Source of the DNA: Paracoccus aminophilus JCM 7686
GTDB lineage: Bacteria; Pseudomonadota; Alphaproteobacteria; Rhodobacterales; Rhodobacteraceae
Length of the DNA: 64,000 bases
Direction of reading: 5' to 3'
Assembly: GCF_000444995.1 (NCBI RefSeq)
Contig: NC_022041.1
Coordinates: 3,227,501 to 3,291,500 of the forward strand
Positions 1-8,681 of the stretch are shown here, piece after piece. Positions within the stretch are counted from its first letter, which is position 1. Each line of letters starts with the position of its first letter. The position numbers were made by a program, and so were the translations under genes. Below the pieces are notes generated by a model. That model did no database searches. It was given only the letters and a program-made list of their open reading frames with translations, and was not told where the DNA came from.

Positions 1-31
1 TCGGGGCAGAGGCATCTGTGTCGTCGTTCAT
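1..31 (-). CDS. Possible 5' end of a divergent regulator (partial)
   Basis: Reading leftward from the ATG at 31, the frame stays open to the window edge and begins MNDDTDASAP. A transcriptional regulator would fit: the start faces the sugar operon across a gap of about 95 bases that holds a LacI-type palindrome, and such operons often carry a divergent LacI/RbsR repressor. Only ten codons are visible. No clear Shine-Dalgarno sequence precedes the ATG. No domain can be identified, so both the gene and its role are inferred from position alone. Confidence 0.28.
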   Translation of the reverse strand, partial: MNDDTDASAP

Positions 32-73
32 AAGAGAGACAGTAAATCCGCTGCTCGGGTCGCACAAGCTTGT

Positions 74-87
74 TGCAATCGATTTCA
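74..87. promoter_or_regulatory. LacI-family-type operator palindrome
   Basis: The 14 bases TGCAATCGATTTCA form a near-perfect inverted repeat: half-site TGCAATC against TGAAATC, one mismatch, with a central CG. That is the form typical of LacI/RbsR-family operators. It lies 40 bases before the first gene of a ribose-type ABC operon and between that gene and a possible divergent gene. Binding by a LacI-type repressor is inferred. Confidence 0.5.
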
Positions 88-126
88 TATGAAGGCAACA
101 CTAGGAACGGGAATGAGGAGGACAGG

Positions 127-1179
127 ATGAAGACCATGCGCGGGCCGGGTTTGTTTCTGGCGCAATTCGCGGGCGATCAGGCGCCTTTCAGCGATTGGCA
201 GGGCATTACCGGCTGGGCCGCGGGGCTTGGCTATGCCGGCGTTCAGGTGCCCTCGGGTGATTCGCGGCTCTTCGATCTCGATCTCGCGGTGACCTCGGCC
301 AGCTGGCGCGATGAGTTTCTGGGTCAGGCGCAGGCCCATGGTATCGCCGTGACCGAGCTTTCAAGCCATCTGCAGGGCCAGCTTGTCGCGGTGCACCCCG
401 CCTATGACGCGGCCTTCGACGCCTTTGCGCCTGCGGCGCTGCGCGGCGATCCGCGTGCGCGTCAGGACTGGGCGGTGGATCAGGTCGCCAAGACCATCCG
501 CGCCAGCGCCGCTCTGGGGCTGACCGCCATGGCGACCTTCTCGGGCGCCTTGGCCTGGCCCTATCTCTACCCTTGGCCGCAGCGCGCGCCGGGACTGGTC
601 GAGACCGCCTTTGACGAATTGGCCAAGCGCTGGCGCCCGCTTCTCGATCTCGCCGAGGACCATGGCGTCGATATCTGTTTCGAGATCCATCCGGGCGAGG
701 ATCTGCATGACGGCATCACCTTCGAGATGTTTCTCGACCGTGTCGGTCAGCATCCGCGCGCCAATATGCTTTACGATCCGTCGCATTACCTGCTGCAACA
801 GCTCGATTACCTGCAAAACATCGACATCTACCACGACCGCATCAAGATGTTTCACGTCAAGGATGCCGAGTTCAATCCGACCGGGCGGCAGGGCGTCTAT
901 GGCGGCTATCAGAACTGGGTCGAACGCGCGGGCCGCTTCCGCAGTCCGGGCGACGGGCAGGTTGATTTCAAGGGAATTTTCTCGAAACTCGCGCAATATG
1001 ACTATGAGGGCTGGGCCGTGGTCGAATGGGAATGCGCACTCAAACATCCCGAGGACGGCGCGCGTGAAGGCGCGGCTTTCGTGCGCGATCACATCATCCG
1101 CGTGACGCCCCATGCCTTCGACGATTTCGCAGCTGGCGCGATTGATCAGGCGGCGGTGAACAAGGCGCTTGGCCTATGA
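127..1179 (+). CDS. Sugar phosphate isomerase/epimerase family protein (TIM barrel)
   Basis: A 350-residue AP-endonuclease-2-like TIM-barrel protein of the sugar isomerase/epimerase type (IolE, xylose-isomerase-like). Such enzymes use a divalent metal to interconvert keto/aldo sugars or polyols in the cytoplasm. Metal-ligand-type residues are in CFEIHPGEDLHDG, in the DPSH segment and in the C-terminal VVEWECA segment. I chose the ATG at 127 because GAGGAGGACAGG lies just before it; an upstream in-frame start at 70 lacks such a site. The stop overlaps the next start (ATGA), so the two are translationally coupled. The following genes are a Gfo/Idh/MocA dehydrogenase and a ribose-type transporter, which points to catabolism of one imported sugar or polyol. 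The substrate cannot be told from sequence. Confidence 0.85.
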   Translation: MKTMRGPGLFLAQFAGDQAPFSDWQGITGWAAGLGYAGVQVPSGDSRLFDLDLAVTSASWRDEFLGQAQAHGIAVTELSSHLQGQLVAVHPAYDAAFDAFAPAALRGDPRARQDWAVDQVAKTIRASAALGLTAMATFSGALAWPYLYPWPQRAPGLVETAFDELAKRWRPLLDLAEDHGVDICFEIHPGEDLHDGITFEMFLDRVGQHPRANMLYDPSHYLLQQLDYLQNIDIYHDRIKMFHVKDAEFNPTGRQGVYGGYQNWVERAGRFRSPGDGQVDFKGIFSKLAQYDYEGWAVVEWECALKHPEDGAREGAAFVRDHIIRVTPHAFDDFAAGAIDQAAVNKALGL

Positions 1180-2267
1180 GCACGCGCATTCCCCTTGGCA
1201 TGGTCGGCGGCGGCGCCGGGGCCTTCATCGGCGGCGTCCATCGCATCGCCGCCCGCCTCGATGGCCGGTTCGAGCTGGTCGCGGGCGTGCTCTCCTCGGA
1301 CCCCGAGCGCGCGGCAAGCTCGGCGGCATCGCTTGGCATCCGCAGCTATCCCGATTTCGAGACCATGCTGCGCGATGAAGCGGCGCGCCCGGACGGCATC
1401 CGCGCCGTGGCCGTGGTCACGCCGAACCATCTGCACGCCGCCCCCGCCATTGCCTGCCTCAAGGCCGGGATTGACGTGATCTGCGACAAGCCTCTGGCAG
1501 CGACCCCTGCCGAGGCAGCCGCGATCGCCGAAGCCGCCGCCGCCTCGACGGCGCGCTTTTTCCTGACGCATAATTATTCCGCCCTGCCCCTCATCCGCGA
1601 GGCCCGGGCGCTGGTCGCCGAGGGCGCGATCGGCAAGCTGCGGCTGGTGCAGGTGAATTACCTGCAAGGCTGGCTCACCGATGATGTCAGCTCGAAACAG
1701 GCCGACTGGCGCAAGGATCCGAAGCAGGCGGGCGCGGGCGCTTTGGCCGATATCGGCACCCATGCCTGGCAGCTTGCGCAATTCGTCACCGGCGAGACAC
1801 CGGCGGAAATCTCTGCCGATGTGTCGCGCATCGTGCCGGGTCGTCTGATCGACGACGATGCCCGCGTCGCGCTGCGCTATGCCAGCGGCGCCAAGGGCGG
1901 GATCTGGGTCAGTCAGGTCGCGGTCGGCCATGAAAACGGGCTGACGCTGGCGCTTTACGGCTCGGAGGGCGCGCTGCATTGGGCGCAGGAAAACTCCGAG
2001 CGGTTGATTCATGTCCCGAAGGGCCAACCGGCGCGCATCCTGACACGCGCGCAGGACCGCTCGCACTCCTATCGCACGCCGCCCGGCCATCCCGAGGGCT
2101 ATCTCGAGGGTTTCGCAAATCTTTATTCAGACATTGCCGATATCCTGAGCGGCGATCTGGCCCATCTTGATCGGGTGCCGGGCATTGCGGCCGGGCTCTC
2201 GGGGATGCGTTTCATCGCCGCCGCTCAGGACAGTTCGGCGGCCAATGGCACATGGGTGCGGATATGA
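1176..2267 (+). CDS. Gfo/Idh/MocA family NAD(P)-dependent oxidoreductase
   Basis: A 363-residue sugar or polyol dehydrogenase. The N-terminal Rossmann fold carries GMVGGGAGAF. The family's EKP-like element appears as CDKPLAATPAEA near residue 105, and the DIGTHAWQL segment near residue 195 matches the catalytic D-x-x-x-H region. Members oxidise or reduce hydroxyls of inositol, glucose or amino-sugar derivatives with NAD(P). The start overlaps the upstream isomerase stop by four bases, and the stop overlaps the next start (ATGA at 2264). The gene therefore sits inside a tightly coupled operon and probably works on the product or substrate of the neighbouring isomerase. Confidence 0.9.
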   Translation: MSTRIPLGMVGGGAGAFIGGVHRIAARLDGRFELVAGVLSSDPERAASSAASLGIRSYPDFETMLRDEAARPDGIRAVAVVTPNHLHAAPAIACLKAGIDVICDKPLAATPAEAAAIAEAAAASTARFFLTHNYSALPLIREARALVAEGAIGKLRLVQVNYLQGWLTDDVSSKQADWRKDPKQAGAGALADIGTHAWQLAQFVTGETPAEISADVSRIVPGRLIDDDARVALRYASGAKGGIWVSQVAVGHENGLTLALYGSEGALHWAQENSERLIHVPKGQPARILTRAQDRSHSYRTPPGHPEGYLEGFANLYSDIADILSGDLAHLDRVPGIAAGLSGMRFIAAAQDSSAANGTWVRI

Positions 2268-3799
2268 CAGCGGTCCTTGCTCTTGATCAGGTCCGGCGCA
2301 GCTTCGGGCCGATCGAAGTCCTTCATGGCGTCGATCTCGCGCTTCATGCCGGTGAGGTTCACGCGCTGATCGGCGAAAACGGCGCAGGCAAATCGACGAT
2401 CATGAAAATCCTCGGCGGTTTTCTGGCGCCGACGGCGGGACAGGTGCTGCTTGACGGCCAGCCCGCGCCCTATCGCTCGGGCCCCGAGGCCGAGGCGGCG
2501 GGCGTCATCGTCATCCATCAGGAATTCAACCTTGCCCAAGATCTGACGGTCGCGGCCAATGTCTTTCTGGGGCGCGAGCTTGGCGGCTGGCGGCTCGATC
2601 ACCGCGCCATGCGCGAGCAGACGGCGGCGCTGCTGGAACGGCTGAACACCCGGATTTCACCAGATGCCCTGATCCGCGAGCTTTCGGTGCCCGACCGCCA
2701 GATGGTCGAGATCGCCAAGGCCCTGTCGCGCGATGCGCGCGTCTTGATCATGGACGAGCCTTCGGCGGTGCTGACCCATCGCGAGGTTGGCGCGCTTTAT
2801 GACCAGATCGACCGTCTGCGCGCGGCGGGTGTGGCGCTGATGTTCTGCTCGCATCGTCTGGACGAGGTTGCGCATCTCGCCGACCGCATCACGGTTTTGC
2901 GCGACGGCTCGGTCGTGGCGCGGGCGATGCGCGGCGAGATGTCCGAAGACGGCATGGCCACCGCGATGGTCGGGCGCGAGCTGACGGATTTCTTCCCGCC
3001 CAAGAACACCGCCCAAAGCGAAACCGTGCTGGAGCTGCGCGATTTCAGCGTGCCGGGCGCGGTCCATGACATCGGCCTCACGCTCCATCGCGGCGAGGTT
3101 CTGGGGATCGCCGGGCTGATCGGCTCGGGCCGGACCGAGCTTGCCGAAGGGCTGGTCGGCCTGCGTCCGCACAGCGGCACGCTGACGCTCAAAGGGCGCG
3201 AGATCACGATCCGCAACCCGCGTCAGGCCGCCGAGGCCGGGCTCGCCTATCTGACCGAAGACCGCAAGGAAGCCGGGCTTTTGCTCACGAAAGGGCTCTC
3301 TGAGAATCTGACGCTGTCGGCCTTGGCGAAATTCGGGCGCATTGCCATCGACAAGCGGGCCGAGGCGCGCGCGCTTGACACCGCCATCGCCGAATTCGAC
3401 ATCCGTACCCCCACGCGCGAGATCGCGGCGGGCAACCTCTCTGGCGGCAACCAGCAAAAGCTTTTGCTCGCCAAGACCATGCTCACCGATCCCGAGATCA
3501 TCGTCATCGACGAGCCGACGCGCGGCATTGATGTCGGCACCAAGCGCCAGATTTACGCCTTCATCCGCAAGCTCGCGGCCGAGGGGCGCAGCATCATCGT
3601 GATCTCGTCAGAGCTGACCGAGGTCATGGGCCTTGCCGACCGTGTGCTGGTCATGCGTCAGGGCCGCCTCGCTGGCGAGGTCGCAGGTCAGGACATCACC
3701 GAGGACAATATCGTGCGTCTCGCCATGGGCGTCGGCGCGGAAGCCGACCCTATCCCCGAGCCCAAATCCGAGCCCAAATCCAAGGCAGTCACCCCATGA
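2264..3799 (+). CDS. Sugar ABC transporter ATP-binding protein (RbsA/MglA type)
   Basis: A 511-residue protein with two ABC cassettes, as in RbsA, MglA and XylG. The first cassette has Walker A GENGAGKST, signature-like LSVPDRQMVEIAKAL and Walker B VLIMDEPSAVL. The second has the family's usual degenerate P-loop (GLIGSGRTEL), a full signature LSGGNQQKLLLAKT and Walker B IIVIDEPTRGID. It energises uptake through the permease encoded next. I preferred the ATG at 2264, which forms an ATGA overlap with the previous stop, over the ATG at 2252. The C-terminus has a short repeat (PEPKSEPKSK). The stop overlaps the permease start. Confidence 0.93.
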   Translation: MTAVLALDQVRRSFGPIEVLHGVDLALHAGEVHALIGENGAGKSTIMKILGGFLAPTAGQVLLDGQPAPYRSGPEAEAAGVIVIHQEFNLAQDLTVAANVFLGRELGGWRLDHRAMREQTAALLERLNTRISPDALIRELSVPDRQMVEIAKALSRDARVLIMDEPSAVLTHREVGALYDQIDRLRAAGVALMFCSHRLDEVAHLADRITVLRDGSVVARAMRGEMSEDGMATAMVGRELTDFFPPKNTAQSETVLELRDFSVPGAVHDIGLTLHRGEVLGIAGLIGSGRTELAEGLVGLRPHSGTLTLKGREITIRNPRQAAEAGLAYLTEDRKEAGLLLTKGLSENLTLSALAKFGRIAIDKRAEARALDTAIAEFDIRTPTREIAAGNLSGGNQQKLLLAKTMLTDPEIIVIDEPTRGIDVGTKRQIYAFIRKLAAEGRSIIVISSELTEVMGLADRVLVMRQGRLAGEVAGQDITEDNIVRLAMGVGAEADPIPEPKSEPKSKAVTP

Positions 3800-4767
3800 A
3801 GCGCATCAACTTTCACGTCCTCGGCCCGTTGGTGGCGCTGGTCCTGCTGATCTTGCTCGGCTGGTTTCTGAACCCGGCCTTCCTCGCGCCCGCAAATATC
3901 ACCAACGTGCTCGCGCGCTCGGCCTTCATCGGGCTGATCGCGGTCGGCATGACCTTCGTCATCACCTCGGGCGGGCTCGACCTGTCGGTGGGCTCGATGG
4001 CGGCCTTTCTCGCCGGGATCACGATCATGGCGATCAATGCGCTGGCGCCCTATACCGGCGTCAACTGGGGCACGGTGCTGCTCGGGATGGGGGTCGCGCT
4101 GTTTGGCGGGCTTCTGGCGGGAACGATCAACGGCACGCTGATCACCAAGGCCAGGATCGAGCCCTTCATCGTCACGCTTGGCACGATGGGGATCTTCCGC
4201 AGTCTGGTCACCTGGCTGGCCGATGGCGGCACGCTCAGCCTGACCTCGGACATGCGCACGCTTTACCGCCCGGTCTATTACTCGGGCATTGGCTGGATCA
4301 CCTGGCCGATCATCACCTTCGCGGTGGTCGCGATCCTGGGTGAGCTGATGATGCGCCATACCCGCTTTGGCCGCTATGTCGAGGCGATCGGCTCGAACGA
4401 CCGGGTCGCGCGCTATTCGGCGGTCAACGTCAACCGCATCAAGCTGATGACCTATATGCTACTTGGCGCGCTGGTCGGGCTTGCGGTCATCATCTATGTG
4501 CCGCGTCTGGGCTCGGCCTCGGGTTCAACCGGGATCGGCTGGGAGCTTGAGGCGATTGCCTCGGTCATCATTGGCGGCACGGCGCTCAAAGGCGGCACAG
4601 GCCGGGTCTGGGGCACCGTGGTCGGCGTCCTGATCCTCAGCCTCATCGACAATATTTTGAACCTGACCTCGCTGGTCAGCCCCTATCTCAACGGGGCGAT
4701 CCAAGGGGTCATCATTGTGCTTGCTGTGGTGTTGCAGCGGGAAAAACGCACCGCCGGGGAGCGGTGA
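3796..4767 (+). CDS. Sugar ABC transporter permease (RbsC type)
   Basis: A 323-residue hydrophobic integral membrane protein of the BPD_transp_2 (RbsC/AraH) family with roughly eight to ten predicted membrane segments. Family landmarks are the SGGLDLSVGSM segment near residue 57 and the cytoplasmic GSND/ARYSAVNVN region. It forms the inner-membrane channel with the preceding ATPase and the following binding protein. Start and previous stop overlap as ATGA, and only 15 bases, holding GGGAGGAAG, separate it from the binding-protein gene. Confidence 0.93.
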   Translation: MKRINFHVLGPLVALVLLILLGWFLNPAFLAPANITNVLARSAFIGLIAVGMTFVITSGGLDLSVGSMAAFLAGITIMAINALAPYTGVNWGTVLLGMGVALFGGLLAGTINGTLITKARIEPFIVTLGTMGIFRSLVTWLADGGTLSLTSDMRTLYRPVYYSGIGWITWPIITFAVVAILGELMMRHTRFGRYVEAIGSNDRVARYSAVNVNRIKLMTYMLLGALVGLAVIIYVPRLGSASGSTGIGWELEAIASVIIGGTALKGGTGRVWGTVVGVLILSLIDNILNLTSLVSPYLNGAIQGVIIVLAVVLQREKRTAGER

Positions 4768-4782
4768 AACTGGGAGGAAGAC

Positions 4783-5748
4783 ATGGATCGCAGAAACATG
4801 CTGAAACTGCCGCTTGCGGCGGCGCTGATGGTCGGCGTCTCGGGCGGCGCCGTGCTGGCGCAGGGTGGCGAAAAGAAGGTGATCGGCATCTCGATCCCCT
4901 CGGCCACGCATGGCTTCATGGGCGGGCTGAACTGGCACGCGCAGGAAACCATCAAGCGGCTGAACACGACCTATCCGCATATCGAGTTTGTGCTGTCGAC
5001 GGCGGGCGATGCCTCGAAACAGGTCAATGACATCGAGGATATGATCGCCACGCGCAATATCGACGCGCTGGTCGTGCTACCCTTCGAATCCGAGCCGCTG
5101 ACCGCGCCGGTCAAATCGGTGAAAGAGGCGGGCAAATGGGTGACGGTCGTGGACCGCGGTCTCTCGGAAGAGGGGATCGAGGATCTCTACGTCGCGGGCG
5201 ACAACACCGCTTTCGGGCGCGTGGCGGGCGATTACTTCAAGGCCCATCTGAAATCGGGCGCGAAGATCGTGATCCTGCGCGGCATCCCGACCACACTCGA
5301 CAATGAGCGCGTCGAGGCTTTCGAGAAAGCCATCGACGGTTCGGGGATCGAGATTCTCGACAAGCAGCACGGCAACTGGAACCGCGACGATGCCTTCAAG
5401 GTCATGCAGGATTATCTGACCAAATTCCCGCAAATCGACGCGGTTTGGGCGGCAGATGACGACATGGCGCTTGGTGTGCTCGAGGCGATTTCCGCTTCGA
5501 AGCGCGAGAAGGAAATGTGGGTCATCGGCGGCGCCGGGATGAAGGAAATCGTCAAGCGGATCATGGACAAGGACCCGCAGCTGCCAGTCGACGTCACCTA
5601 TCCGCCGGCGCTGATTTCCTCGGCCATCGAAATGACCGTGCTGAACTTTGAATCGGATGCGCCGATGTCGGGCCGCTTCATCATCGGCTCGCGTCTGATC
5701 ACGCCGGAAAACGCCGCGAAATTCTACTTCCCGGACAGCCCGTTCTGA
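4783..5748 (+). CDS. Sugar ABC transporter substrate-binding protein (RbsB-like)
   Basis: A 321-residue periplasmic binding protein of the Peripla_BP_4 type. The N-terminus is a signal peptide: MDRRNMLK, a hydrophobic stretch, then a cleavage site near VLAQG. The mature part starts with the family's first strand (KKVIGISIPSATHGF), and the ligand-pocket segments WAADDDMALG and DKQHGNWNRDDA are recognisable. It completes the transporter. GGGAGGAAG is the ribosome site ahead of the start. The aromatic and charged pocket suggests a sugar or polyol, but the ligand is not deducible. Confidence 0.92.
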   Translation: MDRRNMLKLPLAAALMVGVSGGAVLAQGGEKKVIGISIPSATHGFMGGLNWHAQETIKRLNTTYPHIEFVLSTAGDASKQVNDIEDMIATRNIDALVVLPFESEPLTAPVKSVKEAGKWVTVVDRGLSEEGIEDLYVAGDNTAFGRVAGDYFKAHLKSGAKIVILRGIPTTLDNERVEAFEKAIDGSGIEILDKQHGNWNRDDAFKVMQDYLTKFPQIDAVWAADDDMALGVLEAISASKREKEMWVIGGAGMKEIVKRIMDKDPQLPVDVTYPPALISSAIEMTVLNFESDAPMSGRFIIGSRLITPENAAKFYFPDSPF

Positions 5749-5761
5749 TCCGACAAACCTT

Positions 5762-5796
5762 CGCCGCGGCCTCAGCCTCCCTGAAGCGCCGCGGCG
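5762..5796. terminator. Hairpin between two convergent genes
   Basis: A perfect 9-bp stem (CGCCGCGGC with GCCGCGGCG) and a 17-base loop lie where the binding-protein gene and the flippase gene meet end to end. The right arm is inside the last codons of the flippase gene. No U-tract follows on either strand, so a role in termination is only possible. Confidence 0.3.
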
Positions 5797-7160
5797 ATCT
5801 CTGCCCCGTGAAGGCTGAAGGCAATCGCCGCCAGCATCAGCGTGATGAGCAGCACAATCAGATCATGCCGCCGGTCCCAGGCGGCATGTTTGCGCGCCAG
5901 CCAGACCGCAATCGGATAATTGGCGAAATAGGCGATGCCCTGCCCCGCCAACACGCCCGGCAGCCCGTAGAAATAGGCGCCAAAGCTGACCAGAATCGTA
6001 TAGATCAGCGCCCGTGAGCCCTGCATCACAAAGACCCCGCGCGTGTCTCCCGCCGCCAGCGCCGAATAATCGTAGCTGATCGTCAGGATCTGCGGCAGCT
6101 GCAACAAAGCGATCAGCACCAAGAGCTCGCCCGCGCTGTGATAGCGCGAATCGTAAAGCCCGCCGACCAGCCCCGGCCCAAAGACCACGAGAATCGCCAC
6201 GCCCAAGATCAGCAACCCCGCCACCGCCGCCCGCGTCTTGGCGAGCACACGGCGGTTGTGGGCGGTCTCTCCCGGAGGATGCTGGCGATACATCGGGATG
6301 AACAGCCGTCCCCCGATCGCGCCGCCCAGCATCATCGGCACGGTGCCGAGGAACAGCCCGATATTGTAGATCCCCAGCTCGTTCAGCGTGAGCACGCGGC
6401 CCAGCACCAGCCGGTCGCCCTGAAAGAGCAGGAAGCCGCAGATCGTGCTGAGAAAGATCCATTTGCCGAAGCGCACCAGCTCTTCGCGCGCGGCGGGCTC
6501 CATGCGGAAGCGGTCGATATGGCCGGGCAGGAAGGTCCAGGTCAGCACGAGCTGGACCACAGCGCCCGCGACATTGCCGAAGACCAAAGCCCAGACCGAT
6601 TGCAGCCACAGCGCGGCCAGCACGGTGATGCCGATGTTAAGCGCCTGCGCGACCAGCTCGATCGTGGTCAGCCGGCCGAGATACATATGCCGCGCCGCGC
6701 TGTCGATCCGCGTCGGGAAGAAGCCGCCGATGAAGAGCGAGATCGCCGCGACCGGGAAAACATGCGCGAATTGCGGTGCCTGATAAAAGATCGCCAGCGG
6801 CCAGGCGAGCAGCGTCGAGACCGCAAGCAAGATCCCGCCCCGGATGATCTTGAGCGTCCAGGCCGTGTCGAGGAAAGCCGGATCATCCCCGCGCTTGCTT
6901 TGCTGGATCGAGGGGCCAAGCCCCATATCGCTGAACATCGTCAGCCCGATCAGAAAGCCGGTGACCAGCGTCATCAGGCCGAAGTCATCCGGGCTGAGAA
7001 TCCGCGTCAGGATGAGGTTCGAGGCCAGGCGCATGACCTGCCCGCCGCCAAATCCGATCATGGAAAAGAGCGAGCCGGTCAGGGCCCGAGAGGCCAGCGA
7101 GCCGCGGCTGGCGCGGGGATTTTCCATCTCAGTCTGAACCGAGGTTTCCGCCTCAGACAT
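5772..7160 (-). CDS. Polysaccharide flippase (Wzx-like oligosaccharide transporter)
   Basis: A 462-residue polytopic membrane protein of the MOP/MATE superfamily (Polysacc_synt type). The N-terminal half has the recognisable pattern around NLILTRILSPDDFGLM, followed by some twelve hydrophobic segments spread over the whole length. Members flip undecaprenyl-linked repeat units across the inner membrane for exopolysaccharide or O-antigen assembly. It is the last gene of a three-gene minus-strand set, three bases after the chain-length-determinant gene, which supports a Wzx/Wzy-type pathway. The long arginine-rich open frames on the other strand across this gene are shadows. Confidence 0.88.
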   Translation of the reverse strand: MSEAETSVQTEMENPRASRGSLASRALTGSLFSMIGFGGGQVMRLASNLILTRILSPDDFGLMTLVTGFLIGLTMFSDMGLGPSIQQSKRGDDPAFLDTAWTLKIIRGGILLAVSTLLAWPLAIFYQAPQFAHVFPVAAISLFIGGFFPTRIDSAARHMYLGRLTTIELVAQALNIGITVLAALWLQSVWALVFGNVAGAVVQLVLTWTFLPGHIDRFRMEPAAREELVRFGKWIFLSTICGFLLFQGDRLVLGRVLTLNELGIYNIGLFLGTVPMMLGGAIGGRLFIPMYRQHPPGETAHNRRVLAKTRAAVAGLLILGVAILVVFGPGLVGGLYDSRYHSAGELLVLIALLQLPQILTISYDYSALAAGDTRGVFVMQGSRALIYTILVSFGAYFYGLPGVLAGQGIAYFANYPIAVWLARKHAAWDRRHDLIVLLITLMLAAIAFSLHGAEIAAALQGG

Positions 7161-7163
7161 TGC

Positions 7164-8672
7164 TTAACCGCTGCCCATCGGGCCAACGACACCCGGAGAG
7201 GGCACGCCGGGCAGCAGCCCCAGCAGCCAGACCGAGCCGATGAAGGTCCAAAACAGGATCAGCCCGATATAGATCTTGCGCCGCCAAGCCTTGTCGAGAT
7301 CTTCGTCGGTTGGGACATAGGCCAGCTCGACAAAGGGCTGGATCCCGGTCGAGCGGGCGAATTGCGCCGCACTATGCAGCACCGGCTGGCGCATCTCGGC
7401 GATGAAGGCCAGACCGAGCGAGAAGAAGATACTGCCGAACAGCCCGAGAACCGCGCTTTTCTTGCGACCCGACAGCGCCGGATATTCCGGGGCAAGCGCG
7501 CGCTCCAGCACGACGAAGCGTTCGGTCTGGTTGTTTTCCTGCAAGCTTTGCAGGGTCTCGACCTCGGCCAGACGGCGCGAGATCTCGTTATAGCGGTCGC
7601 GCTGGCGCTGCTGCTCGCGCGAGAGGGTTTCATATTCGCGCACGACTTCGGCGGAATGGCTGCGGGCGATCTCGATTTCCTGCTGGCGGCTGTTCACGGC
7701 GGCCTTCTGGGCGCGCAGCTGGCGCAGCTGGGCGTCGATCAGCTCGACCTGCTCCAGCGTGACGCGCGAGGTATCGCTGAGGCCGCCTTGCGTCAGACGG
7801 CGGACGTTTTCCTGCAAGCGGGCGATTTCGGGGTGATCGGGCGCGAGCGTGCGCTTGGCCTGCGACAGCTCGACCTCGGCGGCGCGCAGCTGCTGGACCA
7901 GCGAGGCGGCACTGCGCCCCGAGCCTTCGACGGTCTGCGTGTTGTCGCCCGCCTGCAGCGCCAGACGCTCGCGCTCAAGCGACATGATATCGCGGTCGAG
8001 CGTCGCATCCTGTTCGGACAGCTGGGTCAGTTGGCTCTGAATATAGGCCTGCGACGAGGGCAACGCGTCTTCGTTCTTCGAGGTGAATTCGGCGACCTTG
8101 CGGTCATGGGCATCAAGTTCGCCCTGAATTCGCGCCTCTTCGCCGGTCAGAAACTGCTGGGTTTCCTGAATGCGCGACTGGCGGCTTTCTTCATCGCGGT
8201 TAATGACGCTGTCGGCAAAGTCATTGGCGATCGCCGCAGCCTGCTGGGCGGTGCCGCCCTGTGCGGTGATGATGATCGCCGCCAGCGAAGCACTGGTCGT
8301 CGCGCCCTGCCCCGGCGCCGCGACGCTGTCGATGCGCATCGAGCGGCGCAGCAGATCGACCTTCTGGTTCTCGCTGAGCGGCAGGTTGACGTAAAGCTGG
8401 TGACGGTCGATCACGCTGAGAAGGTTCGAGCGCACCATCATCCGCTGTTCGATCAGCTGCACCCGGCGCGCGACCGGCACGCCGGAATCGCTGGCCGGAT
8501 CGACAATGGCCGGGGCCTCGATCTGGATGACCGCCGAGGATTCAAAGACCCGGGGCGAGGTCACCGCCAGATAAAGCGCCACCAGAATGCCCAGACAGAA
8601 GACGGTCAGCACAAGGGCCAACCGCCTCCGGATCATGGAAACGAGATCGTCGATCGATTGTATCGGTCCCAC
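7164..8672 (-). CDS. Polysaccharide co-polymerase / chain-length determinant (Wzz/GumC family)
   Basis: A 502-residue inner-membrane protein. A transmembrane helix at about residues 18-37 is followed by a Wzz-type periplasmic domain (ESSAVIQIEAP onward). Next comes a long Gln/Arg/Glu-rich coiled coil at about 170-400, and a second helix lies near 468-490 (YIGLILFWTFIGSVW). Members control chain length and export of exopolysaccharide together with a cytoplasmic kinase-like partner. That partner is encoded 9 bases upstream, and the flippase 3 bases downstream. The extended coiled coil matches GumC/ExoP-like rather than short Wzz proteins. Confidence 0.87.
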   Translation of the reverse strand: MGPIQSIDDLVSMIRRRLALVLTVFCLGILVALYLAVTSPRVFESSAVIQIEAPAIVDPASDSGVPVARRVQLIEQRMMVRSNLLSVIDRHQLYVNLPLSENQKVDLLRRSMRIDSVAAPGQGATTSASLAAIIITAQGGTAQQAAAIANDFADSVINRDEESRQSRIQETQQFLTGEEARIQGELDAHDRKVAEFTSKNEDALPSSQAYIQSQLTQLSEQDATLDRDIMSLERERLALQAGDNTQTVEGSGRSAASLVQQLRAAEVELSQAKRTLAPDHPEIARLQENVRRLTQGGLSDTSRVTLEQVELIDAQLRQLRAQKAAVNSRQQEIEIARSHSAEVVREYETLSREQQRQRDRYNEISRRLAEVETLQSLQENNQTERFVVLERALAPEYPALSGRKKSAVLGLFGSIFFSLGLAFIAEMRQPVLHSAAQFARSTGIQPFVELAYVPTDEDLDKAWRRKIYIGLILFWTFIGSVWLLGLLPGVPSPGVVGPMGSG

Positions 8673-8681
8673 GGCGGCGCC

